Shown in pieces: positions 60,714 to 61,380 of a stretch of DNA of 64,000 nucleotides. A model generated the notes under the pieces. That model saw only the letters and a program-made list of their open reading frames with translations, made no database searches and was not told the DNA's origin. Position 1 is the stretch's first letter, and every line of letters begins with the position of its first letter. Source of the DNA: Dryocosmus kuriphilus (Eukaryota; Arthropoda; Insecta; Hymenoptera; Cynipidae); the NCBI GenBank assembly GCA_038277395.1, contig CM076189.1:86355421-86419420 (forward strand), given 5' to 3'. Position numbers and translations under genes: made by a program.

Positions 60714-61315
60714 TCCAATGTTTTTTCCTTCTTTATTCTTCATTTTTTAATTATATTAATTTATATAAATATATATAGTAATATTTATATTTCAACTTGA
60801 ATTTTAAGTCAATTTCAACTTTGCTTTATTTTTCCTTCTTTATTCTTCAATTTTTTTTTGAAAAGAGATATAAAAATTTCCTTTATCTTTCTTTTCCTAT
60901 TTTTCATATATAAAATAAGATACTTGTCATGAAAAGGGACAGGGATAAGTTTTTTGTAAACATTTTTTTTGTTTTTTGTAAATTTTTTTTAACATATGTT
61001 GGCATACGCATATAGGGATTTAACGCAACATGCCTGAATTTAAACATTTTTTTTATGAAAGTAGTAAAATATAATTCCCAATGAATTATTTCATATCAAC
61101 TAATTGTTTTTTCGTGAAACACATAATTGCGCCGTAAGGAGAAGCAGGTGAAACGATAGTAACATATCCGAGAAACCAATTTTTGAATACAATCAAAACC
61201 TGGAAGCAAGATATTTAAACATACGATTGATTTGTCATTCTAGAAAATTCTACTTACCAATCGAAGAAAAGGATGACGCAAAAATGAAAAACAGAATAAA
61301 AATAAAAACTTTCAT
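2469..61315 (-). CDS. Putative secreted protein, 17-exon phase-1 micro-exon gene (524 aa)
   Basis: Manual exon chain on the minus strand. Coding segments in transcript order are 61258-61315, 53713-53742, 49325-49354, 45554-45634, 37329-37409, 35976-36020, 35772-35885, 34713-34847, 13547-13588, 13247-13288, 12949-12990, 12652-12693, 12342-12383, 12032-12073, 11659-11775, 9970-10047 and 2469-3022. Every intron has GT..AG ends with a pyrimidine-rich acceptor, and every junction splits a codon after its first base. The spliced frame is 1575 nt without an internal stop. Residues 1-19 are a hydrophobic signal peptide, with no later membrane segment evident. Six cysteines are predicted, at 152, 202, 216, 230, 244 and 378. 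Several exons encode short modules with a leucine-aspartate...glycine...valine pattern. Family and function are unknown. A secreted, fast-evolving effector, salivary or venom-type role is inference from architecture only. Further exons inside the long introns may have been missed. Confidence 0.72.
3023..3478. repeat. AT-rich tandem repeat, left part interrupted by the LINE
   Basis: The blocks TAACTCGTTAATCTG, CAATTTCC and ATTACTAATATTATTTC reappear in the same order and orientation at 8240-8420 and again further right. This DNA is therefore the left part of the array at 8187-9950. Confidence 0.55.
4148..4781 (+). pseudogene. LINE copy 1 ORF1-like protein, broken
   Basis: A charged coiled coil (ENVRMKSRLRELESKMERED) is followed by IKRSRNIVIRGMKVNSESG, the usual entry to the RRM-like nucleic-acid-binding domain of LINE ORF1 proteins, and then VHVEEVNGVGR. 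The continuation after a frameshift lies at 4771-5070 (RMWVNVNVCIWDVEKEILCE). Split across at least three frames. Confidence 0.7.
5188..5660 (+). pseudogene. LINE copy 1 APE-type endonuclease remnant
   Basis: The N-terminus reads RVAF*NVSGLMNKDEGF, where the stop replaces the Trp of the usual FWN motif, then DVVMLSETWVDEKHW with the catalytic Glu motif SETW. A large internal deletion joins this to the NAW-G block near 5350 and to the C-terminal end near 5620. Confidence 0.75.
6240..7075 (+). pseudogene. LINE copy 1 reverse transcriptase, lacking the YADD region
   Basis: RT motifs in order: NKATGEDRMKNEVLKFGG, LLKKGRGRKVEDYRGITL, NQTGFRKGMGTVHNIFVL, LFVDFEAAFDSVDRKV and GLSQGCPLSPLLFSIMLAD. 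The sequence then passes from the residues before the expected YADD straight into downstream sequence, so the catalytic aspartate pair is deleted. At least two frameshifts. Confidence 0.85.
7459..7842 (+). pseudogene. LINE copy 1 C-terminal CCHC motif segment
   Basis: MCRVCRYERESWEHVLGWC fits the C-x2-C-x8-H-x4-C motif found near the C-terminus of many non-LTR retrotransposon polyproteins. It is preceded by an EYLGKLKKECRWARMIRFRM block shared with copy 2. Confidence 0.75.
8187..9950. repeat. AT-rich degenerate tandem repeat, several units
   Basis: Recurring ordered blocks (TAATTTCGG, ATTTACTTT, ATTTTTATATTCGGTA, TTTCGAGAATTAAAA) appear about every 300-470 bp near 8240, 8520, 8820, 9240 and 9680. 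It fills most of the last intron. No coding signal seen. Confidence 0.6.
9970..10047 (-). CDS. Exon 16: 78-nt module exon
   Basis: Acceptor TTTCTTTTTATAG and donor GTATTT bound 78 nt (residues 315-341), including LRLLDLHDEQGNMYRVNKDS and then VAVLRG. The upstream intron aligns by eye with that of exon 5 (both carry ATTGTATTT-CGTACC after a GAACTTTTTCA block). Confidence 0.72.
10048..11658. other. Intron 15 with exon-duplication relics
   Basis: Next to the exon 16 acceptor lies the conserved intron block also found beside exon 5. The rest is dominated by degenerate CTTGAAATC/CTTAAAATC motifs, the same material that fills the introns at 12-13.6 kb and 36.5-37.0 kb. No extra exon with correct phase was found. 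Confidence 0.5.
11659..11775 (-). CDS. Exon 15: 117-nt module exon
   Basis: Acceptor TTTCATCTTACAG and donor GTAATT bound 117 nt (residues 276-315). It opens AGPSSSPSRGKRLLDSRGF, followed by VFTIDSDNVIVKRPRGFKLA. The Ser-rich start continues the micro-exon linker. The L-L-D..R-G-F-V-F-T-I-D module matches exon 16. Its upstream intron shares AATTGCACCTAGCAACCAG-type sequence with the array, so it appears to be the array's relative. Confidence 0.72.
12032..12073 (-). CDS. Exon 14: micro-exon array copy 6 (42 nt, no Cys)
   Basis: Encodes APTVSSSPSSSVRR (residues 262-276). It is the most diverged copy. Acceptor CTTCTCCTTACAG, donor GTAATT. Its C-terminal Ser/Arg richness grades into exon 15. Confidence 0.7.
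12342..12383 (-). CDS. Exon 13: micro-exon array copy 5 (42 nt, no Cys)
   Basis: Encodes APTVSNNPLSSTPI (residues 248-262). The Cys position of copies 1-4 is Ser. Acceptor TTCTTCTTACAG, donor GTAATT. Confidence 0.7.
12652..12693 (-). CDS. Exon 12: micro-exon array copy 4 (42 nt)
   Basis: Encodes DPTVLSNPLSCAPN (residues 234-248). Acceptor TTCTTCTTACAG, donor GTAATT. Carries Cys244. Confidence 0.7.
12949..12990 (-). CDS. Exon 11: micro-exon array copy 3 (42 nt)
   Basis: Encodes GPNVSSNPLSCAPN (residues 220-234). Acceptor TTCTTCTTACAG, donor GTAACT. Carries Cys230. Confidence 0.7.
13247..13288 (-). CDS. Exon 10: micro-exon array copy 2 (42 nt)
   Basis: Encodes GPTVSSNSLSCAPN (residues 206-220). 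Acceptor TTCTTCTTATAG, donor GTAACT. Starts 300 bp from copy 1; carries Cys216. Confidence 0.7.
13547..13588 (-). CDS. Exon 9: micro-exon array copy 1 (42 nt)
   Basis: Encodes EPNFSSNPLSCAPN plus a split Gly (residues 192-206). Acceptor TTCTTCTTACAG, donor GTAACT. First, in transcript order, of six copies; carries Cys202. Confidence 0.7.
13840..14474 (+). pseudogene. Ulp1/C48-type cysteine protease fragment (transposon-derived)
   Basis: The frame from 14016 has a GHWIC motif (catalytic His), NIYDSINHN (catalytic Asp), then VQKQINLTDCGLYEIAFATS with the Gln and catalytic Cys of the DCG box. This is the order expected of Ulp1-like C48 peptidases. The upstream piece NSQFGLQHQDV lies in another frame, so there is a frameshift near 14010. 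No Met start and no partner domains. Such lone Ulp1 domains are common in animal DNA transposons, so a host SUMO protease is unlikely. Confidence 0.65.
14690..15640. repeat. Tandem array with GATGAAATCAGC sub-repeats, part 1
   Basis: Units of roughly 230-300 bp. Each has an AT-rich part (TAATATTATATAATTTA), a TTCAGCATTTTTTAATG block, a CTAACTAAATAAACGAGATG block and a run of about 12-14-bp GATGAAATCAGC sub-repeats. The array is interrupted at about 15641 by a gag retrocopy and resumes at 16741. Confidence 0.75.
15641..16740 (-). mobile_element. Gag-only retrocopy of a non-LTR element ending in poly(A)
   Basis: Read on the minus strand it begins near 16740, contains a gag-like ORF and ends in a run of about 23 A (poly-T at 15642-15664 on the plus strand). 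No endonuclease or RT follows. It sits inside the GATGAAATCAGC array, with CTAACTAA-type sequence on both sides as a possible target duplication. It is much GC-richer than its surroundings, consistent with recent arrival. Confidence 0.65.
15914..16560 (-). pseudogene. Zinc-knuckle gag protein (R1/LOA-like ORF1), broken
   Basis: Upstream segment SVTIALASAIKYADVLKDIQ then GVTVRAIRQTRKGDVLIEAG matches the conserved V-x-x-I-R-x-T-R...L gag motif. After a frameshift come VNLTKRNSTGCILAFVDL and knuckles ARCYSCHAIENVARECEP and SKCCRRILEGGHNATECQ. Knuckle 1 has Glu-Asn in place of the usual Gly-His (C-x2-C-x4-N-x4-C), and knuckle 2 is irregular. In-frame stops and shifts make it a pseudogene. Confidence 0.65.
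16741..16980. repeat. Tandem array with GATGAAATCAGC sub-repeats, part 2
   Basis: The array continues with AACCCTAACTAAGCAAACAA and several AATCAGCGAGATAAA-type sub-repeats, confirming that the gag copy is inserted in it. Confidence 0.7.
16981..17590. other. AT-rich intron DNA, no confident gene
   Basis: A minus-strand frame at 17256-17438 has pseudo-acceptors and donors but in phases that do not fit the gene's phase-1 rule. Nothing else recognised. Confidence 0.4.
17591..18340. repeat. GTC-core repeat family, copy A
   Basis: Starts with the family edge TTTTCATCAGAGAAGGTATT, then a C20 run, the CCACGTTTTGAGACC block, a TGTCGTTGTCGTTGTCGTCA core near 17740, the CTTTCGAACGACTAATCGG block, and AT-rich arms with AAAACGTTATTAAAAAT. 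The same order is seen in copies at 19.4, 32.7, 46.8, 50.3, 51.7 and 52.6 kb. Confidence 0.75.
17640..17659 (+). repeat. Poly-C tract, 20 C
   Basis: Uninterrupted run of 20 C embedded in GTC-family copy A. Confidence 0.95.
18500..19130. repeat. Direct repeats of an ACCATTTGAAG...ACTCT motif around the SINE
   Basis: The motif occurs near 18517, 19005 and 19085, with TACCATTTAGAAACAGTAAA-type variants. The SINE-like segment and a GC-richer block with CCGGATTCCGGATACAAGC lie between the copies. Confidence 0.4.
18640..18840 (+). repeat. tRNA-derived SINE-like sequence
   Basis: A perfect B-box-type GGTTCGAATCC lies at 18719-18729, and an A-box-like AGATCAGTCGGTTAGTGCG about 50 bp upstream. The acceptor arms do not pair, so it is not an intact tRNA gene. 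It is followed by a unique tail (CGTGCACGTGATTGTG) and AT-rich DNA, as expected of a SINE with an internal pol III promoter. Confidence 0.6.
19356..19640. repeat. GTC-core repeat family, copy B (truncated)
   Basis: Edge ACATTCTCATCAGAGAATG at 19359, CCACGTTTTGAAACC block, TTGTCGTCATCGTTGTCGTC core near 19495, then TTCGTTAACTACC. Same orientation as copy A but lacking most of the distal arm. Confidence 0.7.
19796..19850 (+). repeat. (TA)n microsatellite
   Basis: About 27 uninterrupted TA units. Confidence 0.95.
20064..20101 (+). repeat. Poly-C tract, 38 C
   Basis: Uninterrupted run of 38 C in AT-rich DNA. A second run of 11 C follows at 20155-20165. The true length may differ because such runs are assembled poorly. 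Confidence 0.9.
20166..20825. repeat. AT-rich degenerate repeat (AATTTCC / GAAAAATTCGA type)
   Basis: Recurring GGAATAATTTCCAAAA, GAAAAATTCGACAA and ATTTCATAATTT blocks with loose spacing. The same family returns at 23.8-24.4 kb. No gene seen. Confidence 0.5.
20826..20973. other. Unclassified, GC-richer segment left of the mariner
   Basis: TGTAATGGTACACCTCG begins a segment with normal GC that seems to continue on the far side of the mariner, to about 22950. Together they could be a solo LTR or another element into which the mariner inserted. No coding domain supports this. Confidence 0.25.
20974..21929 (-). mobile_element. Mariner element, internally deleted (956 bp)
   Basis: Perfect 20-bp terminal inverted repeats CGAGGCACGTCCAGAAAGTA at 20974-20993 and 21910-21929, extending imperfectly to about 28 bp. 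A TA dinucleotide abuts each end, the expected mariner target duplication. Typical mariners are about 1.3 kb. Here the N-terminal helix-turn-helix part is missing. Confidence 0.92.
21060..21870 (-). pseudogene. Mariner transposase, truncated and frameshifted
   Basis: FLCSIVTGDETWVAHYTPET contains the first catalytic Asp and the family signature. KIMASVFWDHKGKILIDYL and AARYCETLKKLKRATQNKR follow. After a frameshift LLHDNAKPHTANATKQLLD supplies the second Asp, and HPPYSPDLP the third, consistent with the D,D34D arrangement. The N-terminal DNA-binding region is absent apart from a short fused remnant. It resembles mariners common in ants and other insects. Confidence 0.88.
21930..22950. other. 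Unclassified mid-GC segment right of the mariner
   Basis: No coding frame with recognisable motifs. A CAATAAATTTACG followed by TTATTAATAAGGCATTC near 22907 looks like a polyadenylation region, which would fit the end of an LTR or transposon. Weak evidence. Confidence 0.25.
22951..24400. repeat. AT-rich degenerate intron repeats
   Basis: Two loose families, TAGTTAAATTA-x-CAAAAT (23.3-23.8 kb) and AATTTCCAAA/GAAAAATT (23.8-24.4 kb). No coding block with correct splice phase. Confidence 0.5.
24401..24720. repeat. AAAATAAAAATTATG satellite, first block
   Basis: Repeats of TTCGGTAAAATAAAAATTA, CAAACGATAATTCGG and GAAAACTACGACAAATGG type sub-units form a higher unit of about 95 bp. The same array appears on both sides of the copia element. 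Confidence 0.7.
25236..25518 (+). other. Unassigned open frame, non-repetitive
   Basis: The frame runs after a TTTTTTTAG acceptor-like sequence and contains LLLPLPDNDALFTLEKTVS and VFARHIRHRTVIKTELLS. Its composition is less repetitive than the flanks. No motif recognised and no partner exon on the plus strand. It may be a transposon scrap. Confidence 0.2.
25519..26400. repeat. AT-rich degenerate intron repeats
   Basis: Continuation of the TAGTTAAATTA-type material of 23.3-23.8 kb. No gene seen. Confidence 0.5.
26401..26865. repeat. AAAATAAAAATTATG satellite, block left of copia
   Basis: Several units of the about 95-bp satellite abut the left end of the copia element. Confidence 0.75.
27188..27960 (-). 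pseudogene. Copia RNase H region with internal tandem duplication
   Basis: Two direct copies, about 27600-27960 and 27190-27545, each begin with LATRHDI/LATRHEI and run to a shared FALELGLDEI/FVLELGLDEL-type end. The first in transcript order retains a VLRYLKGT-like block and an RNase H YADADW motif. The second has lost about 45 codons between them. Confidence 0.75.
27918..28996 (-). pseudogene. Copia reverse transcriptase region
   Basis: GAKEWYRAMAAKVKSMIKNE and ETWELVEHPGYREDIGSRM are the N-terminal RT signature of copia elements. FIHTYVDDILVVSQSLTRI carries the YVDD catalytic box. DRFGMAESKPVSTPMDINV marks the thumb end. Fragmented into at least three frames. Confidence 0.85.
29469..30167 (-). 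pseudogene. Copia integrase region
   Basis: A GAG-pre-integrase His motif (LEMVHQCMDHLNMQDAWKG) and a Cys pair (CECKLECKIYFPGKM) form a decayed HHCC finger. VLLEIIHSDLCCPMRVDS holds the first catalytic Asp, followed by RFFTFIHSHSRWCEVRFL. The open frame is unusually long for the element but ends before the second Asp and the Glu. Confidence 0.8.
30341..30900 (-). pseudogene. Copia gag region
   Basis: LLYAVPLTFESFKCAIEARE and LPTPEAFRVKIIEESDARKN match the conserved gag (UBN2-type) helix. Further on KFRRNRCLIRGHMAADCQVK is a decayed CCHC zinc knuckle in which the first Cys is lost. Two frames. Confidence 0.75.
31305..31935. repeat. AAAATAAAAATTATG satellite, block right of copia
   Basis: At least six units with CAAACGATAATTCGG and CGACAAATGGTAATTC sub-units, same orientation as the left block. 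Confidence 0.75.
31950..32645 (+). other. GC-rich block of unknown mobile origin with minisatellite
   Basis: Abrupt switch to about 50 percent GC. The frame 32022-32462 carries repeated pentapeptides (TAPKG, SAPKG). The 3' part with CCAATGGACTTATAATCTGG and GACCGTCAGCCAGAGCCC looks like a retroelement end, but no enzyme domain is present. Confidence 0.4.
32195..32340 (+). repeat. 15-bp minisatellite, GGACGGCTCCAAAGG type
   Basis: About nine imperfect 15-bp units such as ACGGCTCCAAAGTGG and TCGGCTCCTAAGGGG. In one frame they give T/S-A-P-K-G/W repeats. Confidence 0.85.
32655..33090. repeat. GTC-core repeat family, copy C (opposite orientation)
   Basis: GTTAACAAATTCTTCC, TTCGAAAGTTATCGTGGGA, a GACGACAACGACGACGACAA core near 32952 and the edge CTCATTTGAGATGA at 33076. 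It is the reverse complement of copies A, B and D. Confidence 0.7.
33091..34700. repeat. AT-rich array built on TTGAAAATTCAA palindromes
   Basis: Dozens of loosely spaced TTGAAAATTCAAC, AAAATTCATCTTTTT and TCAACTATTTT blocks, about 30-50 bp apart. No gene seen. The same family fills 48.2-49.2, 55.1-57.6, 58.2-58.5 and 61.8-62.4 kb. Confidence 0.6.
34713..34847 (-). CDS. Exon 8: 135-nt module exon with one Cys
   Basis: Acceptor CCTTACACTATCAG and donor GTAATT bound 135 nt (residues 147-192), with segments DGEADCYELQDNDLVLHP and SRYWKGFYIHPQLD, then a Pro/Ala/Thr-rich tail. It carries Cys152, the first cysteine after the signal peptide. It is joined to the micro-exon array by an intron of about 21 kb full of transposons. 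Confidence 0.68.
35032..35461. mobile_element. MITE-like inverted-repeat element, 430 bp
   Basis: Terminal GTGTCAGGAAAAAA at 35032-35045 and its complement at 35448-35461. Internal inverted blocks include GAAATCTCCCTTATTAT versus GAAGTCACCCTTATTGT and CCTAAAGTCCACAC on both arms. No ORF. Lies in the intron between exons 7 and 8. Confidence 0.6.
35772..35885 (-). CDS. Exon 7: 114-nt module exon
   Basis: Acceptor CCTTCCTTACAG and donor GTAATT bound 114 nt (residues 109-147). It starts APSVTENLEPSDGDK and continues NDQGIVAVVRGGQILQHQ. Phase 1 on both sides. The D-Q-G-I-V...V-R-G motif parallels exon 16. The upstream intron resembles the one upstream of exon 6, suggesting local duplication. Confidence 0.68.
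35976..36020 (-). CDS. Exon 6: 45-nt micro-exon with GTGATG donor
   Basis: Acceptor TTTTTCTTACAG then 45 nt (residues 94-109): NRRTVTIHNQDHEDN plus a split Gly. The frame requires the donor GTGATG. The more consensus-like GTAACT 5 nt further on gives a 50-nt exon that leads into a stop within exon 7. The peptide is polar, rich in His, Asp and Asn. Confidence 0.55.
36021..37328. other. Intron 5 with module-type intron sequence but no exon
   Basis: Carries the TTGAGGTTATGTTAGG block near 36484 that accompanies exons 2 and 3, and long runs of CTTGAAAT/CTTAAAAT motifs. Candidate acceptors near 36308-36350 lead to stops in phase 1, so no exon is called. Confidence 0.45.
37329..37409 (-). CDS. Exon 5: 81-nt module exon
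   Basis: Acceptor TTTTTTCATACAG and donor GTAAGTTT (strong consensus) define 81 nt (residues 67-94), containing RRSMRPTFLYDDRGNRVYFN. Same length as exon 4. The module L-Y-D-D-R-G-N-R-V-Y-F parallels exons 15 and 16. The upstream intron block (37411-37490) closely resembles that upstream of exon 16. Confidence 0.7.
37410..38479. other. AT-rich intron with poly-C and poly-A tracts
   Basis: C20 run at 37663-37682 and an A run of about 19 ending near 37951. A GC-higher stretch at 37960-38270 has an open frame without recognisable motifs. Nothing else supported. Confidence 0.4.
39221..39904 (-). pseudogene. LINE copy 2 C-terminal region
   Basis: YVTEVWVWKEYKRMESIHER, FLRCVRGMGWSCPDYILREE and EEKEYLKNLREECKWNRLIR parallel copy 1 at 7160-7700. 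The CCHC motif itself is degraded. Confidence 0.75.
40025..40960 (-). pseudogene. LINE copy 2 reverse transcriptase with YADD
   Basis: LLRQGCPLNALLSSTLLADL is followed by SLEYADDIGLVAYDEGGMSL, so the catalytic YADD box is present here and missing in copy 1. Upstream palm motifs (KAAFDSVSR-, NQTGF-type) are readable in other frames up to about 40960. Confidence 0.85.
41555..42088 (-). pseudogene. LINE copy 2 APE endonuclease region
   Basis: GCNLNAWIGERAGELWDEGN carries the N-A-x-x-G motif. TFTGKWETLLDYILAKE corresponds to the catalytic D-Y-I block. GSEHFAVIATLSGRG stands where S-D-H is usual, with Asp replaced by Glu, so the nuclease would be impaired. Frame breaks on both sides. Confidence 0.8.
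42358..42370 (+). repeat. Poly-C tract, 13 C
   Basis: Uninterrupted run within LINE copy 2. Confidence 0.9.
42491..43586 (-). pseudogene. LINE copy 2 ORF1-like protein
   Basis: A 232-codon frame (42888-43586) has a basic, Arg-rich N-terminus then a long coiled coil (EEVRKMRKVLEERDECWELE). The continuation at 42491-42796 reads MIVKGMIRDSGTGEKEVRKR and ARVEEIKRIGRREVAESLL, the RRM-like and C-terminal segment. It is the most complete ORF1 in the window. Confidence 0.75.
44156..44637. repeat. Spacer of the inverted-repeat element, with imperfect palindrome
   Basis: 44322-44512 forms an imperfect palindrome. AGAAGTAGGG...GATCATATGAGAGTAAAATA on the left is matched in inverse orientation by TATTTTACTCTCATATGATC...CCCTACTTCTT on the right, around ACGTTTCGTCTCA/ACGAAACGTCGCG. 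This could be a MITE nested in the larger element. Confidence 0.65.
45109..45553. other. AT-rich intron, nothing recognised
   Basis: Between the inverted-repeat element and exon 4. No repeat family or coding block seen. Confidence 0.4.
45554..45634 (-). CDS. Exon 4: 81-nt module exon
   Basis: Acceptor GCTACTTACAG and donor GTAATT define 81 nt (residues 40-67), with core RQLYGPRGAVLDYFVTPNGF. A second GTAATT lies 10 nt upstream inside the exon but would end in phase 0 and break the frame into exon 5, so the outer donor is preferred. The G-x-V...Y...D/N-G-F pattern recurs in exons 5, 15 and 16. Confidence 0.68.
45954..46018 (+). repeat. (TA)n microsatellite
   Basis: About 32 TA units. Gives artificial I-Y repeats in open frames on both strands. 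Confidence 0.95.
46019..46815. repeat. AT-rich TTGAAAATTCAA-type array
   Basis: Degenerate AATTTTCAACGAAAAATG and GTTGAATATTTAACAA blocks. No gene seen. Confidence 0.5.
46816..48090. repeat. GTC-core repeat family, copy D (longest), left arm of inverted pair
   Basis: Edge ACATTCTCATCAGAGAAGG at 46817, then a TCGTCGTCGTTCTCGTCGTT core at 46945-47010, AT-rich arms with AATCGAGAAAACG repeats, and a GC-rich end with GAGCGCGAAGCGCGAG units up to GATGAGAATGT at 48064-48074. ACATTCTCATC and GATGAGAATGT would be 11-bp terminal inverted repeats. Confidence 0.75.
48100..49324. repeat. AT-rich TTGAAAATTCAA-type array
   Basis: Dense AAAATTCAACTATTTT, TTTTTAACAAAATG and similar blocks up to the exon 3 donor. 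No gene seen. Confidence 0.55.
49325..49354 (-). CDS. Exon 3: 30-nt micro-exon
   Basis: Acceptor CTTTATTTCAG and donor GTAATT flank 30 nt encoding ESSPQQRSPI plus a split Gly (residues 30-40), phase 1 on both sides. It forms a low-complexity Ser/Pro/Gln/Arg linker. It matches exon 2 in size and shares a conserved upstream intron block containing TTGAGGTTATG. Confidence 0.65.
   Translation of the reverse strand, partial: NHRLNKDRL
49355..50330. repeat. Conserved intron block, then AT-rich array
   Basis: 49380-49550 is the exon-2/3-type intron block, with TTGAGGTTATG twice. The rest is TTCAACAAA/AAATAGTTGAA array material. Confidence 0.5.
50335..51425. repeat. GTC-core repeat family, copy E, right arm of inverted pair
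   Basis: Begins in CTGCCCGCAAGGCGGGCC, runs through CACTTCGCGCTCGG and AT arms to a GACGACGACGACAACAACAA core near 51260, then GAGATGAGAAAG at 51415. Inverse orientation to copy D, alignable over roughly 1 kb. Confidence 0.75.
51722..52515. repeat. GTC-core repeat family, copy F
   Basis: CTGCTCACTTCGTTCCC and GTCGCGCTTCGCTCTCGG start, an ACGACAACGACAACGACAAC core near 52350, and a CTCATTAAGATGAGAAT end. Same orientation as E, with part of the AT arm deleted. Confidence 0.75.
52600..53560. repeat. GTC-core repeat family, copy G (core decayed)
   Basis: ATGATGAGAATGCGTCTGAG start, TTTCTCGATTAAAAC arms, GGTTAACGAATTCTTCC block and a degraded core ACAGACGCCGACAAGCACAG near 53395, ending TTTGATGAGAATG. 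Confidence 0.7.
53713..53742 (-). CDS. Exon 2: 30-nt micro-exon
   Basis: Acceptor TTTTTTCTTTCAG and donor GTATTT flank 30 nt encoding GSSSRPGRSR plus a split Gly codon (residues 20-30). It is phase 1 on both sides. It resembles exon 3 in length and Ser/Arg/Pro-rich sequence, and the upstream intron (53743-53870) is alignable by eye with the intron upstream of exon 3, so the two look like duplicates. Confidence 0.65.
53985..54960. other. Unclassified insertion-like segment with inverted CCAGTTTGT ends
   Basis: ACACGTACCAGTTTG occurs twice near 53992-54030. The inverse motif ACAAACTGGTGCAGC lies near 54890, and CCACAAACTGCTGCAG near 54380. It interrupts the TTGAAAATTCAA-type array. No enzyme domain seen. 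Confidence 0.3.
55110..57600. repeat. Long AT-rich TTGAAAATTCAA-type array
   Basis: About 2.5 kb of degenerate AAAATTCAAC/GTTGAAAATT blocks in both orientations, the longest such stretch here. No coding block. Confidence 0.6.
57740..58160 (-). pseudogene. Possible decayed exon unit of the micro-exon gene
   Basis: 57840-58150 resembles the intron block upstream of exons 2 and 3 (CAGTTCTTTTAGAAAAA, ATAATTTGAGATTGTG, CATGTTAGGTGATTG). A donor-like GTAAGGAAT lies at about 57750. The sequence between has stops in the required phase (TAA twice), so if it was an exon it is dead. Confidence 0.3.
58161..58595. repeat. AT-rich TTGAAAATTCAA-type array
   Basis: Degenerate TTTTTAACCGAAAACG and TTGAATTTTTCAAC blocks leading into the left inverted repeat of the LINE copy 3 locus. 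Confidence 0.5.
58596..58652. repeat. Left inverted repeat flanking LINE copy 3
   Basis: GAAGGAAAAATAAAG...TTGAAATTG...AAATTCAAGTT...GAATATAAATAT reappears as reverse complement at about 60782-60840. Confidence 0.7.
58685..60641 (+). mobile_element. LINE copy 3, internally deleted (about 2 kb)
   Basis: 5' end GGGCTTCCGTTTCC at 58685-58698 and its perfect inverted partner GGAAACGGAAGCCC at 60443-60456. It keeps the 5' UTR, ORF1 and 3' UTR. It enters the endonuclease start (VVFWNVLGMDEEIGKAE near 60275) and then jumps directly to 3'-UTR-type sequence near 60330. Ends in AATAAATAAACGAAACGAAA. Endonuclease and RT, about 3 kb, are missing. Confidence 0.85.
59233..60154 (+). pseudogene. LINE copy 3 ORF1-like protein, two frames
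   Basis: 59233-59592 holds a coiled coil (KIKEKWEKWENCWKKEKEKV). 59777-60154 holds the nucleic-acid-binding part, with VRVQEIKGVGNKTGGKARMY and RDVMRKKKVLRGRKERIDED, ending VNETVWIWDAERERG. Only a short frameshifted gap separates the two, so this is the best preserved domain of the copy. Confidence 0.75.
60642..60880. repeat. TA-rich microsatellite and right inverted repeat
   Basis: (TA)n at about 60675-60708, then TTCAACTTGAATTTTAAGTC and CTTTATTTTTCCTTC, the inverse of the left repeat. Confidence 0.7.
60881..61251. other. Start of intron 1, nothing recognised
   Basis: AT-rich DNA leading to the exon 1 donor. No repeat family or second coding block seen. Confidence 0.4.
61258..61315 (-). 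CDS. Exon 1: start codon and signal peptide
   Basis: The ATG is complementary to 61313-61315 and gives MKVFIFILFFIFASSFSSI, then the first base of a Gly codon. Lysine at position 2 followed by a Phe/Ile/Leu-rich core and a small-residue SSFSS tail is a classic secretory signal. Cleavage is likely near the serines. The donor GTAAGT at 61252-61257 matches consensus. This is the only exon of the set with an initiator Met and a hydrophobic core. Confidence 0.75.
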
Positions 61316-61342
61316 TCTGATAGAAGATTCCAGTTTGTAAAG

Positions 61343-61380
61343 GGTTTTTTGAGCTTCAACAAGTTCTACATTATACTATC
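61343..61380 (-). promoter_or_regulatory. Possible TATA-type core promoter of the micro-exon gene
   Basis: On the minus strand TATAAT lies at 61370-61375, with a TCA-type initiator about 25 nt downstream near 61350. That would leave a leader of roughly 35 nt before the ATG. AT-rich DNA yields such motifs by chance, so this is weak. Confidence 0.3.
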
